Below, piece by piece: positions 8,528 through 17,172 of a DNA stretch of 64,000 nt (position 1 is its first letter; each line of letters opens with the position of its first letter). A program made the translations under genes and the position numbers. The stretch is from Actinacidiphila guanduensis (GTDB lineage Bacteria > Actinomycetota > Actinomycetes > Streptomycetales > Streptomycetaceae), in NCBI RefSeq assembly GCF_900103985.1, contig NZ_FNIE01000024.1, positions 1 through 64,000 on the forward strand, given 5' to 3'. The notes beneath the pieces are model-generated. The model saw only the letters and a program-made list of their open reading frames with translations. It had not been told where the DNA came from and did not search any database.

Positions 8528-10281
8528 GGCGTCTGCGTCCGGCGGCCGCAGGTGGGGCAGAACACCGACTGCTGGGGCATGCGCGCGCCGCAGTGCGGGC
8601 AGTCCCGCAACTCCTGTGCGGCGGCCGCGGCTTGGATGCCGTCGGCGGGTGGGCCGAAGGTGGTGTGGGTGCTGGCGGTGAGCAGGTGCTCGAAGTGCGC
8701 CGCCGTCACGCCCGCGCGCATCTCGACACGGCCCGCGGCGGCGTCGTGCACCGCCACGATGCGCTGCAGCTCGGCGAGTTGGCGCACCGCGCCGAGTTCG
8801 TGGGCGAGCCGGACGGCGGCGGCCAGGTGGTCGAGCACGGCGGGGTCGTGCCGGTCGCGGCGGAAGGCGTCGGCGGCCGACGCGGCGGTGCGGCCCAGGA
8901 GCTGGTGCTTCTCTACGTGGGCGCGCTCCAGGTTCCGCCGGTTCTCCGCCTCGGCCCGCACCGGGTCGTCGGTCCACTGCACCAGGCACGGCAGCTCCGC
9001 CGGCAGGGCCACCGGCGGCCCGCCCGGCACCCGCACCCGCACGGTGGCCGCCTGCAGGTCCTCGCCGAGCGGCCGCCCCTGCGGATCGACCAGCAGGCAC
9101 AGCTGGTACCTGCGCCGCTCGTCGCCCCAGGCGCGGGTGGTGAAGACCGCCGCCCCTGTGCCCGGCGCCTGGGGCAGCTGCGCCTCGTTGGGGTGGACCT
9201 GCCGCAGGTAGCGCACCTGGGTGCCGGGCATGGGGGTGACGACGATCTCCAGCTCGGGGACGGTCCGCTGTGCCAGCCCGGCCACCAGCCGTCGGTAGGC
9301 GGCGGGCAGTTCGCGCTCCTCGTGCACGGAGTTCGCCGAGCCGTGCAGGCGGCCGGTGGCGTCCATCAGCACCTGGGCGTCCCAGCCGTCGCCGATCCCC
9401 CAGGCGTCGCAGACGAACTTCCCTTCCAGGGCGTCGAGTACGGCCGCGAGCGGGTTCTCCTCGTCGTGCTCGTTGCGGCCGTCGGTGAGCATCAGCACGT
9501 GCGGGATCGCCGCGCCCTGCTCGGCGAGCAACCGCCCGGCCAGCTCCAGCCAGTTGCCGACGCAGGTCCCCCCGTGGGCCTCCAACCCACCGATCGCCAG
9601 CGCCGCTTCGCGCCGGGCAGCAGCGTCCGCCGCCCGCATCCCGCCGCCGGGCGGATAGGCGACCTCGGCGGTGTGCGTGCCGCGCACCACGGCGAAGGGC
9701 GTCCCGTCGGGAAGGGCGTCCAGGGCCGCGAGGGCGGCTTTGCGTGCCTCGCGGAACTTGCGCTCGGGCCAGTCCATGGAGCTGGAGCAGTCGAGCACGA
9801 GGACTTCGGCGAGCCGGGCGGGGACCGGAGCGGCGGAGCCGTGGGGCCGGGCCGGTGCGGCCGAGGCGGGGGCGCTCGCGATGGCGGGGCGGCCGGCAGA
9901 TGCGGCGCTCCCAACGGACCCGGCCCGCGCGGCAGTTACGGCGGACCCCGTGGGCACGGCGGGGCTGGTCTGCCCGGCGGACCCCGTGGGCACAGCCGGG
10001 CCGGTCTGCCCGGCGGACCCCGTGGGCACAGCGGGACCGGTCTGCCCGGCGGACTCACCGGGTGCGGCGGGGCCGGCGGGCGCCGCTCCGCCTGCCGAAC
10101 GCGCGGCTTCCGCATGCTTGCCCGCCGGGTCCCGCGCAGCCCCGGCGGCGCTGGGCGCCGTGCCCGTCATCGAGACCGTCACGATCGCGTGCAGCTCCTG
10201 GCGGCCTCTGCCCACGGCCAGGAAGGTGCGCTGGTCGATAGCGAGGCGGACGGACGGCGCCTGCGTGCCCTGGGTGTCCAC
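8524..10281 (-). CDS. vWA-domain protein with C-terminal zinc ribbon
   Basis: About 585 residues. After an N-terminal region and a Pro/Ala/Gly linker with a 12-residue tandem repeat comes a von Willebrand factor A domain. Its MIDAS signature DCSSSMD is near residue 160 and a TDG motif near 262. A helical C-terminal region follows, then a zinc ribbon (CPHCGARM...CPTCGRR) in the last 25 residues. vWA domains bind protein partners through a metal ion. No signal peptide is visible, so it should be cytosolic with the kinase encoded upstream. The GTG at 10281 is the preferred start; a GTG at 10347 is possible but has a badly spaced ribosome-binding site. The stop overlaps the next gene's start. Confidence 0.85.
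   Translation of the reverse strand: MDTQGTQAPSVRLAIDQRTFLAVGRGRQELHAIVTVSMTGTAPSAAGAARDPAGKHAEAARSAGGAAPAGPAAPGESAGQTGPAVPTGSAGQTGPAVPTGSAGQTSPAVPTGSAVTAARAGSVGSAASAGRPAIASAPASAAPARPHGSAAPVPARLAEVLVLDCSSSMDWPERKFREARKAALAALDALPDGTPFAVVRGTHTAEVAYPPGGGMRAADAAARREAALAIGGLEAHGGTCVGNWLELAGRLLAEQGAAIPHVLMLTDGRNEHDEENPLAAVLDALEGKFVCDAWGIGDGWDAQVLMDATGRLHGSANSVHEERELPAAYRRLVAGLAQRTVPELEIVVTPMPGTQVRYLRQVHPNEAQLPQAPGTGAAVFTTRAWGDERRRYQLCLLVDPQGRPLGEDLQAATVRVRVPGGPPVALPAELPCLVQWTDDPVRAEAENRRNLERAHVEKHQLLGRTAASAADAFRRDRHDPAVLDHLAAAVRLAHELGAVRQLAELQRIVAVHDAAAGRVEMRAGVTAAHFEHLLTASTHTTFGPPADGIQAAAAAQELRDCPHCGARMPQQSVFCPTCGRRTQTP
9941..10048. repeat. 3 x 36-bp tandem repeat inside the vWA gene
   Basis: Three near-identical 36-base units begin at 9941, 9977 and 10013. 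On the minus strand they encode the 12-residue unit SAGQTGPAVPTG. They form a flexible linker before the vWA domain and are a likely site of length variation between strains. Confidence 0.8.
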
Positions 10282-10379
10282 TGTGCTTGCTGCTCCCTGA
10301 CTCCTGTGTCGCGACCGCTCGTCGCGGCGTACCCGGTCCGTACTCACCTCATCCGGCGCAGCGCCCCGCCGGCCCCGCC

Positions 10380-13190
10380 TCAGAAGCTGCGCTCCGGCCG
10401 TACGGCGTAGGCGCGGTCGAGGAGGGCACCGCGTTCCTGGGCGTCGGCGGCGCGGTCGGCCAGGGCCCGCAGCGAGGTGTGGAGCAGTTCGGCCAACTGC
10501 TCCCTGCTGTCCGCCCCTTCGAACAGTTCCCCCGTGGGCAGCACGGGGAACTCGGCGGCACCGCGCGGGTCGGCGAACCGCCGCAGATAGGCGGCCCTGC
10601 TGCGCGGCCCGCCAGGCTCCTCGCCGCCGCCGAGCGCCTTGCGGACCAGCTCGGCGGCCCGTGCGAGGGCGGCGGGCCGCTCCGGCGGGCCGTTCCCGGG
10701 TCCGGTGAGCGGGCCGAGAAAGGCGGCGAGTACGTTCTCGCGGACCTCCGCGACCAGCCGGTCCCGCGACTCGCCGGGCGCGAGCTCCTCCACCCGGTGG
10801 GCGGCCTGCCACAGCATCGCCGCCGACGGGACGCCGGGGCCGAGCCGCCCGGTGAGCACGCGGATCGCGGCGACCCGGGCGGTGTCGTAGTGCCGCGAGG
10901 TGGAGGGCACCTGGTCGAGCACCGCCACGGCCGCCTCCCGCGCGCCCGGCTCGCGTCCGACCGCCCGCAGCCGGGCCCGGGCCAGCCCGAAGGCCGCGCT
11001 CGCCTGGCTGCGGTCCCGCTCCCAGACGGCCGCGTAGAACTCCCGTACCGTCGCCTCGGGGTTGCGCAGCCGCTCCGCGCAGTAGCCCAGCGCCAGTTTC
11101 GGCGCCCACTCCCCCGGCACGATGTCGTACACGGCCGCGAACTCCGCCTGCGCCTTGCCGACATGGCCGGCCATCAGGAACTGCAGTCCGCGGTGCCAGG
11201 CCAACCGCCAGTCGTAGCCGGCGACATCGCGGCCCATCAGCTGCTCGGCCTCACCCAGCCAGCGGTTGGCCTGCCGCGCCGACTCCGGCTCCCCGCGCAG
11301 CAGATAGGCCCGGCACAGCCACAACGCGACCTCCACCGTCCGCAACTCCCGCTCCCGCTCGACCCGTTCGGCCACCCGCTCGGGCACGGCGGCGCCGCCC
11401 AGCCGGCCGAGGAAGACCACCGAGCCGTCCTGCGGGTCCGGGATCGGCACCGGCAGGCCGCGGGCGGCCTCGCGCGGCTCCGGCGTGGAGATGTCCAGGT
11501 CGGGCGGATCGGCCAGGTCCAGGCCCGGGCGATCGGTCCAGTGCGCGGTGCCGGGGATCGCGCCGAGCCCGGCGCCGAAGAGGACCGCGGTCGGGCCGAA
11601 GCGGGTGGAGCGCTCGGGGTGCCGCTCGTGCCGGCCGAGCGCCCGGTGCTCGCGCAGCACCTCCCACAGCTGGCGGGACATCTGCGCGGCGGAGGTGAAG
11701 CGGGCGGCGGGGTCGTCATGGGTGGCGCGAGCGATCAGCCGCTCGAAGGAGCGCGCGGCGAGCCCCGCTCCGGGTGCCGCCCGCGCGGCCAGCTCCTGCA
11801 GGGTGCGGCCGACCGTGAACAGGTCGCTGTCGATGTGGAATCCGCGCCGCTCGCGCTCGTAGGACAGCGGCGCGTAGTCCCGGGTGAAGGACAGGCGCGA
11901 CTCGTGGTCGTCGATCCGCCGTACCGCGCCGAGGTCGATGAGCTTGATCTGGCGGCCGTAGTGGATGACGTTGGCGGGCTTCATGTCGCAGTAGAGCAGG
12001 CCCTGGTCGTGCAGGTACTCCAGAGCGCCGAGCAGCTTGCAGCCGTAGGTGAGCACATGGTCCAGGGCGAAGGGCTCGCCGAAGATCTCGGCCAGTTCCT
12101 CGTCGCTGGAGCGCAGCAGCAGGTTGAGCGGGCGGCCGCCGACGTACTCCATGACGATGTAGTCGGTCGGCTCGGTCTCGCCCTCGGCGAGGTGGCGGCG
12201 CGAGGAGATGACGCTGACGATGTCGCGGTGGTGCAGCGAGGTCAGCGACCGCAGTTCCTCCACCGCGCGCCGCCGCGCGATGGCGTCGCTGTTGTTGACC
12301 TGCGCCTTGAGCACCACCAGCTGCCCCTCCAGCGCGGTGTCCTCGGCGAGGTACACCCAACTCGTGCCGCCCGGCGTCAGATAGCCCAGCACGCGGTACG
12401 TCTGGCTGCCGGCCTCCCCGATCTCCTCGCCGGGCCGCAACTGCGGCCGGAAGGAGTACGGGGTGCCGCACTGCGGGCAGAACCCGTGGTCGGGCGACGG
12501 CCCGCCGTCGTAGGCGACCCCGATGGTGCCCGTGCACTCGGGCACACCGCAGTTCCGCCCGCCGACGGGCGGCGGCGCGGGCACCCGCGAGATGGTCGAG
12601 AGGGCCGGGGCGGGGATGTCGGGCAGCAGCACGAGCCCGTCCCGGTCGAGCCCTCCGGGGGCCGGGGGTGCAGGTGGCTCGTTGGGCGCGGGGTGCGCGT
12701 GTTCGGGGGCGGAGGAAGGGAGTTGGGCGTCGAGGTCTGCTTGCGGGGCTTCGGGAGCGCGAGGAGTGGGGACGGAGAGCCTGCCGGACGCGGGAGTCGG
12801 CGAGGACTGTGGAGCGGAAGGCGCGGGCGGAGCCGGGGTCGAGGAGGGTGAGAGGGCAGAAGGCGCTGGCGGAGCCGGAGGTGAGGTGGGCGGTACGGCG
12901 GAGGACCCCGGCGGAGCGGGAGTTGAGGACGGCGGTACGGCCGAAGGCGCGGGCGGAACCGGAGTTGGTGACGGTGGTGGGGTCGAGGACGCGGGCAGGG
13001 CTGAAGTCGGCGTGGACCGTACTCCAAGGCTGCCCTGCGCGGCAGTCGGCGAAGAAGGCGCGGCGGACGCACCGTTGGGGTCGGCGGGCAGGGCCGGGGC
13101 CGCGCGCAGGCAGGTGTCGCAGTAGCCCGTTGCCATGAGGGTGCCGCCCTCGCAGTCGGGGCGCGGGCAGGGCGTACGGGTTCCGGTCAT
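10380..13190 (-). CDS. PknG-family serine/threonine protein kinase with two zinc motifs and TPR region
   Basis: A 936-residue cytosolic kinase. Residues 8-31 hold one Cys4 motif (CPRPDCEGG...CDTC). A ~170-residue Pro/Ser/Ala-rich repeat linker follows. Near 213-245 is the PknG-type zinc module ending CPQCGTPYSFRPQLRPG, then the kinase domain of about 262-500. There, VVLK supplies the ATP-binding lysine, DYIVMEYVGG the hinge, YCDMKPAN the catalytic loop and KLIDLGAV the DFG-equivalent. The ~400-residue C-terminal part is helical and TPR-like. These motifs match mycobacterial PknG, which is ~750 residues; the extra length is the N-terminal zinc motif and linker. The ATG at 13190 overlaps the upstream stop (ATGA). 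The substrate is unknown; no FHA partner is encoded nearby. Confidence 0.9.
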   Translation of the reverse strand: MTGTRTPCPRPDCEGGTLMATGYCDTCLRAAPALPADPNGASAAPSSPTAAQGSLGVRSTPTSALPASSTPPPSPTPVPPAPSAVPPSSTPAPPGSSAVPPTSPPAPPAPSALSPSSTPAPPAPSAPQSSPTPASGRLSVPTPRAPEAPQADLDAQLPSSAPEHAHPAPNEPPAPPAPGGLDRDGLVLLPDIPAPALSTISRVPAPPPVGGRNCGVPECTGTIGVAYDGGPSPDHGFCPQCGTPYSFRPQLRPGEEIGEAGSQTYRVLGYLTPGGTSWVYLAEDTALEGQLVVLKAQVNNSDAIARRRAVEELRSLTSLHHRDIVSVISSRRHLAEGETEPTDYIVMEYVGGRPLNLLLRSSDEELAEIFGEPFALDHVLTYGCKLLGALEYLHDQGLLYCDMKPANVIHYGRQIKLIDLGAVRRIDDHESRLSFTRDYAPLSYERERRGFHIDSDLFTVGRTLQELAARAAPGAGLAARSFERLIARATHDDPAARFTSAAQMSRQLWEVLREHRALGRHERHPERSTRFGPTAVLFGAGLGAIPGTAHWTDRPGLDLADPPDLDISTPEPREAARGLPVPIPDPQDGSVVFLGRLGGAAVPERVAERVERERELRTVEVALWLCRAYLLRGEPESARQANRWLGEAEQLMGRDVAGYDWRLAWHRGLQFLMAGHVGKAQAEFAAVYDIVPGEWAPKLALGYCAERLRNPEATVREFYAAVWERDRSQASAAFGLARARLRAVGREPGAREAAVAVLDQVPSTSRHYDTARVAAIRVLTGRLGPGVPSAAMLWQAAHRVEELAPGESRDRLVAEVRENVLAAFLGPLTGPGNGPPERPAALARAAELVRKALGGGEEPGGPRSRAAYLRRFADPRGAAEFPVLPTGELFEGADSREQLAELLHTSLRALADRAADAQERGALLDRAYAVRPERSF

Positions 13191-15340
13191 CGGGAAGGAC
13201 CCGCCCCCTCCCCGCCCTGGCCGTCCTGCCGGTACGGCCCCGCGTCCGGCGCCCGCTCGGCACCGCGCGCGTGGAAGGCGATCCGGGGATCCGGCGGCTG
13301 GTGCGGCCTCGGCGGTACGTCTCGGGACTCGCGTCCACCGCCGGGTGCGGGCGGTACGGCTCCTGGGGCGGACTCCTGCGACGCCGTACGCGCCTGCGCC
13401 CCACCGCCCGGGGCCTGTTCGGGCTCGTCCTCCGCCCCGGCCTCGTGCCCACGAGCGGTGTCCTGCTCGTCCGCCCCCGCACCGCGCGCGTGCGGGATGC
13501 CGTGGGCACGCGGCTCGATCTCCGGCTCCGACGGGCCGGCCGGAACCGCGGGATTCGGCCCGGCGTCGCCCACGGGCGGCCCCTCCGCCGTGGCCTTTTC
13601 GCCCAGGGCCGGCTCCGCATCGGACACCCGCCGACCGCCCGGCCCCGCCGGGTCCTCTCCCGCAACGGGGCCGGCGTCCGGGCGGCTGTCGCCGGTCCAT
13701 GCGTCCACGAACTCCGTGTAGCGGGCCACCGCCGCCTCCGCCGCGGGCATCTCGCAGGGGGTGGCGGCCAGCAGCTCCTGGGCCTCGCGGTAGAGCGCGT
13801 CCGCGGCCAAGTCCTCGCGTACGGCGGCGGCTTGGTAGAGGGCGCGGTAGGCGGTGAGGCGGCCCGCCAGCTCCTTGCGGCGCTCGATGAGCCGGTCCAT
13901 CGCGGTGTTGGCCTCGCGCAGCCGCCGCTCGTAGCGCCGGGCGGACCGCTCGTAGCGGCCCGCGTCGGGGAAGCGGCCATGCGCGGTGAGCACGCCCGTC
14001 GTCCCGGCCACGCGCGTCCGCAGCGCCTCGGCCCGTACGAGGGCGTCCAGCGCGCGGTCGGTGTCGGCGCGTACGACGGCGCGGCGCTCGTAGAAGGCGC
14101 GGGCGAGCGGCCCGGTGATCCGCTCCAGCCGCTCCACCAGGGCCGCGTGGCGCTGCTGGTTGGGCTCGATGACGAGCTGGCTGCGGGCCCGCGCGTACGT
14201 CTCGGTGTCGTGCCGGAAGACGAGCAGCAGCCGGTCCTCGCGGGCCCGCAACTGCGCCAGCAGGTCGAGGAGTTGGCCGGGCTCGTCGGATTCGTCCACG
14301 CCGGCGACGACGAGGGTGAGGGTGGGCCGCGCGGCCTGGATGCGCTCCTCGGGCGGCGCGGGGTCGTCGGCGGGCAGCCCGAGGCGGTCGGCGACGCGCT
14401 GGGCGAGCCAGTGCGCGGTGCGGCCGGTGACGTCGACGGCGAGGTCGAGGCCGCCGGGCGGGGGCACCGCCGGGTCGTCGGCGCCGCCCGTACCGGCCGA
14501 CTCGGCGCTGTGCGGGCGCAGTTCGCGGTCGGCGAGGAGCAGCGAGCGGCGCAGGGTGCCGAGCCGTACGGTGTCGTCGGTGCGGACCAGGCTGATCTTG
14601 ACCTGGCTGCCGTCGCCGTGCCGCCCGTCCGGCCCGCGGCTGTCGCCGCGGAACCACTCGGCGAGGCGGCGGCCGAAGTGCGGGTCGATCAGGGCGGGCA
14701 GGCCGGGCGGCAGGGCCTGCAGCGACTCGTCCACGGCCTTGCGCCCACGGGTCCAGCCGGCGGCGCGCGGCAGGTGCCGGACGATGGATTCGGCGGGAAC
14801 GACGTGGGCTTCCCGGCTCGGCTGCCCGGGGTCGGCGCCGGGCAGCAGCACGCCGAGCAGGTCTCCGGTGAGCGCGTCGGCGACGCCGGCTCCCGCGTGG
14901 TCCGGGCCGAGCGGTTCGGCGAGGGCGAGGCGGGCGCGGCCGTCGGCTCCGCCGGGGCCGGGCCGGGTGGTGCCGTCGGTCCACCGGCCGGGGCCGTGGC
15001 CCCGCGGGAAGCCGTGGACGCGCACGCGGCGCCCGGGCACCGACAGCCGCAGCAGCGAGCCGGCGGCGCCCGCGGGCGCGGGCTGCTGCAGCCGTATCGC
15101 GGCGATGCCGCCGTGCTCGGGCGGGCACACCTCCTGCACGATGCCCGCGCGTGAGCCGCCGTCGCCGAACTCCACGGTGATCCGCTCGCCTTGGGCCACG
15201 GTGTACGCGCTCGTCAGCACCCACCCGGGCGCCACCAGCACGCCGGCTCCCGCGACTTCGCCGTCGCCCCGCCGTACGCGCACGGCCCAAGCCGGTGCTC
15301 CCCAGGAGTACCCGCCGCCGAATCCCCCTCCGGCCTCCAT
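13187..15340 (-). CDS. trypsin-like-fold protein lacking catalytic residues, with coiled-coil C-terminal region
   Basis: A 717-residue protein, first gene of the kinase operon. Residues of about 10-190 follow a trypsin-like pattern (GVLVAPGWVLTSAYTVAQGE), but the usual TAAHC histidine is Tyr in TSAYT. The Asp strand reads GGIAAIRL and the expected GxSGxP serine loop reads ALTGDLLGVLLP. All three triad positions therefore appear lost. A middle region (~230-400) has no motif I recognise. Residues ~400-540 are Arg/Glu/Ala-rich and probably coiled-coil, and the C terminus is acidic and disordered. It probably binds peptide or protein without cleaving it. The start at ATG 15340 is supported by a promoter 9 nt upstream. 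Confidence 0.78.
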   Translation of the reverse strand: MEAGGGFGGGYSWGAPAWAVRVRRGDGEVAGAGVLVAPGWVLTSAYTVAQGERITVEFGDGGSRAGIVQEVCPPEHGGIAAIRLQQPAPAGAAGSLLRLSVPGRRVRVHGFPRGHGPGRWTDGTTRPGPGGADGRARLALAEPLGPDHAGAGVADALTGDLLGVLLPGADPGQPSREAHVVPAESIVRHLPRAAGWTRGRKAVDESLQALPPGLPALIDPHFGRRLAEWFRGDSRGPDGRHGDGSQVKISLVRTDDTVRLGTLRRSLLLADRELRPHSAESAGTGGADDPAVPPPGGLDLAVDVTGRTAHWLAQRVADRLGLPADDPAPPEERIQAARPTLTLVVAGVDESDEPGQLLDLLAQLRAREDRLLLVFRHDTETYARARSQLVIEPNQQRHAALVERLERITGPLARAFYERRAVVRADTDRALDALVRAEALRTRVAGTTGVLTAHGRFPDAGRYERSARRYERRLREANTAMDRLIERRKELAGRLTAYRALYQAAAVREDLAADALYREAQELLAATPCEMPAAEAAVARYTEFVDAWTGDSRPDAGPVAGEDPAGPGGRRVSDAEPALGEKATAEGPPVGDAGPNPAVPAGPSEPEIEPRAHGIPHARGAGADEQDTARGHEAGAEDEPEQAPGGGAQARTASQESAPGAVPPAPGGGRESRDVPPRPHQPPDPRIAFHARGAERAPDAGPYRQDGQGGEGAGPSR

Positions 15341-15348
15341 AGGGGCCC

Positions 15349-15377
15349 ACTCTACGCGTGACGGCCCGTCATGTCGG
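15349..15377 (-). promoter_or_regulatory. candidate promoter of the PknG-type operon (near-leaderless)
   Basis: On the minus strand CCGACA (15377-15372) and TAGAGT (15354-15349) are 17 nt apart, and the -10 ends 8 nt before the ATG at 15340. The transcript would be leaderless or nearly so. The 316-nt gap 15341-15656 holds no other feature I can support. Confidence 0.35.
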
Positions 15378-15656
15378 TGCGAAGCATATGTATTGGGGGT
15401 CGTGGGGCTGCTGCGCTCGGGCCACCGGCACGACGGAGGCGCCCTTCGTGCGGTTTGCGGCGATGCCCTGGCGGGGCGGCCCCGCCCGTTCGGCTCCCCC
15501 TGCTTGCTCAGCACGGACGTGTCGGTGGTGCCTGGTGTGTTGCATTGCCGCCTGCGGCGGGGCCGCGCCGGTGGGGTACGCGGGGGCGCGGACGGCTGCG
15601 GCTTTCCGCTCGATGGGCCGGCCAAGCGCCGCGCAGCCCCTCCCGCAAGCCACCAG

Positions 15657-15845
15657 CTAGCGGACGCGGAAGAGTCGCCAGCTGCGCCACGTGGCGTATG
15701 CGAAGACCGGGACCGGCAGATATGCCACCAGGCGGCCGCCCGCGTGGGAGGCGGCGACCGCCGAGCCCACGGTCAGGAAGGCCGACACCACGCACACCGC
15801 GGCCAGTGCCCTCCTGCGCAGCGTCCGCGCCCGCCCCTTGCCCAT
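15657..15845 (-). CDS. small two-helix membrane protein, hypothetical
   Basis: A 62-residue basic protein. MGKGRARTLRRR is followed by two hydrophobic segments of about 13-32 and 38-51, ending in a basic tail (RSWRLFRVR). It has the G/C third-position bias of real genes and stands alone between the kinase operon and the alcohol dehydrogenase, in the same direction. I do not recognise a family; it could be a chance frame, though the membrane pattern and start context favour a gene. Confidence 0.5.
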   Translation of the reverse strand: MGKGRARTLRRRALAAVCVVSAFLTVGSAVAASHAGGRLVAYLPVPVFAYATWRSWRLFRVR

Positions 15846-16016
15846 GCCGAAGAGCCTAGTCGCTGCGCCGAGGCCAACTCACCGACCGCCAAGGGCCGTT
15901 CGCCGGTCAGGTGGCCCGTACGAGCCCGGCACACCCGGCTCAGAGGCGCCCGTGCGAAGGGCCACCGCGCCGACCCGCGCTCGCTCCCCGTACAACTCCG
16001 TTGCGGGCCGCACCCG

Positions 16017-17054
16017 TTACGGTCGCAGCAGCGTCTTGATCGCCCGTCGCTCGTCCATCGCCCGGTAGCCCTCGGCCACTTCCGACAGCGGCAGTTCCAG
16101 GTCGAAGACGCGGCCGGGGTCGATCGTGCCGGCGAAGACGCGGTCCACCAGGTCGGGGAGGAAGGCGCGCACGGGAGCCGGACCGCCGCGCAACGACACG
16201 TGGGAGTTGAAGAGTTCGGCGCCGTCGATCTCCACGCCGTGCGGCACGCCGACGAAGCCGATGCCACCGCCGGGGCGGGCCGACCGCAACGCCTGCCGCA
16301 TCGACTCGGCTGTGCCGACGCATTCGAGCACCGCGTCCGCCCCGATCCCGCCGGTCAGCTCCTTGACCCGCTCGACGCCCGCCTCGCCGCGCTCCACGAC
16401 GATGTCGGTGGCGCCGAAGGCGCGGGCCAGCTCCTGGCGCGACTCGTGCCGGCTCATCGCGATGATCCGGCCCCGCCCGCCGGAGCCCGCGCCCAACTCC
16501 CTGGCGGCGAGGACCGCGCACAGCCCGACCGCCCCGTCACCGACCACCACGACCGTGGAGCCGGGCACCACACCAGCGGCCACCGCCGCGTACCAGCCGG
16601 TGCCCATCACGTCCGAGCAGGCGAGCAGGCTCTTGAGCTGCCGCTCGTCGGGCGGCTGGGGTGCGGCGACGAGCGTGCCGTCGGCGAGCGGGACCCGGAT
16701 GTACTCGGACTGGCAGCCCTGCGCGCCCATCGGCTGCCGCCGTACGCAGTTGGTCTGGTAGCCGTAGCGGCAGTTGGGGCAGGTGTTGTCCGAGGCGAAG
16801 AAGGAGCCGACGACGACCTGCCCGGGTCTGATCGCGGCGACCTCGGCGCCGACCTCCTCCACGACCCCGACGTACTCGTGCCCGATCGGCTGCGGCCCGG
16901 CGATCTCGTTGATCCCCCGGTACGGCCACAGGTCCGAGCCGCACACGCACGCGGCCAGCGTCCGGATCACGGCGTCCGTCGGCTCGACCACCGCCGGGTC
17001 GGCCCGTTCCTCGAACCGCACATCCCGAGCCGCGTGCAGCACGGCACCCCGCAT
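16017..17054 (-). CDS. zinc-dependent alcohol dehydrogenase (MDR family)
   Basis: A 345-residue medium-chain dehydrogenase. The GroES-like N-terminal domain carries the catalytic-zinc region CVCGSDLW (C38) and GHEYVG. A structural zinc loop NTCPNCRYGYQTNC lies near residues 92-106. The nucleotide-binding domain has VVVGDGAVGLCAV. MRGAVLHA is the family's usual start, and the ATG at 17054 has GGTGGGAG upstream; an in-frame ATG further out lacks support. The TetR gene reads away from it across 118 nt, so the regulator probably controls this gene. The substrate is unknown. Confidence 0.9.
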   Translation of the reverse strand: MRGAVLHAARDVRFEERADPAVVEPTDAVIRTLAACVCGSDLWPYRGINEIAGPQPIGHEYVGVVEEVGAEVAAIRPGQVVVGSFFASDNTCPNCRYGYQTNCVRRQPMGAQGCQSEYIRVPLADGTLVAAPQPPDERQLKSLLACSDVMGTGWYAAVAAGVVPGSTVVVVGDGAVGLCAVLAARELGAGSGGRGRIIAMSRHESRQELARAFGATDIVVERGEAGVERVKELTGGIGADAVLECVGTAESMRQALRSARPGGGIGFVGVPHGVEIDGAELFNSHVSLRGGPAPVRAFLPDLVDRVFAGTIDPGRVFDLELPLSEVAEGYRAMDERRAIKTLLRP

Positions 17055-17172
17055 GGCTCCCACCTCGCATTTCGGCAATCAGACGTCCCGACCCAACCTA
17101 GGCCCACCCCACCGCCCGCCGCGACCGCTGCCCACCCCGGGGGACAGGGACCGCCCTCACTACGCTGGTGCC

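Noticed and set aside
10380-15350. One 1656-codon minus-strand frame that could be read as a giant kinase
   Set aside because: The part before 13190 is an out-of-frame reading of the pseudoprotease gene; the real kinase starts at ATG 13190, overlapping the upstream stop.
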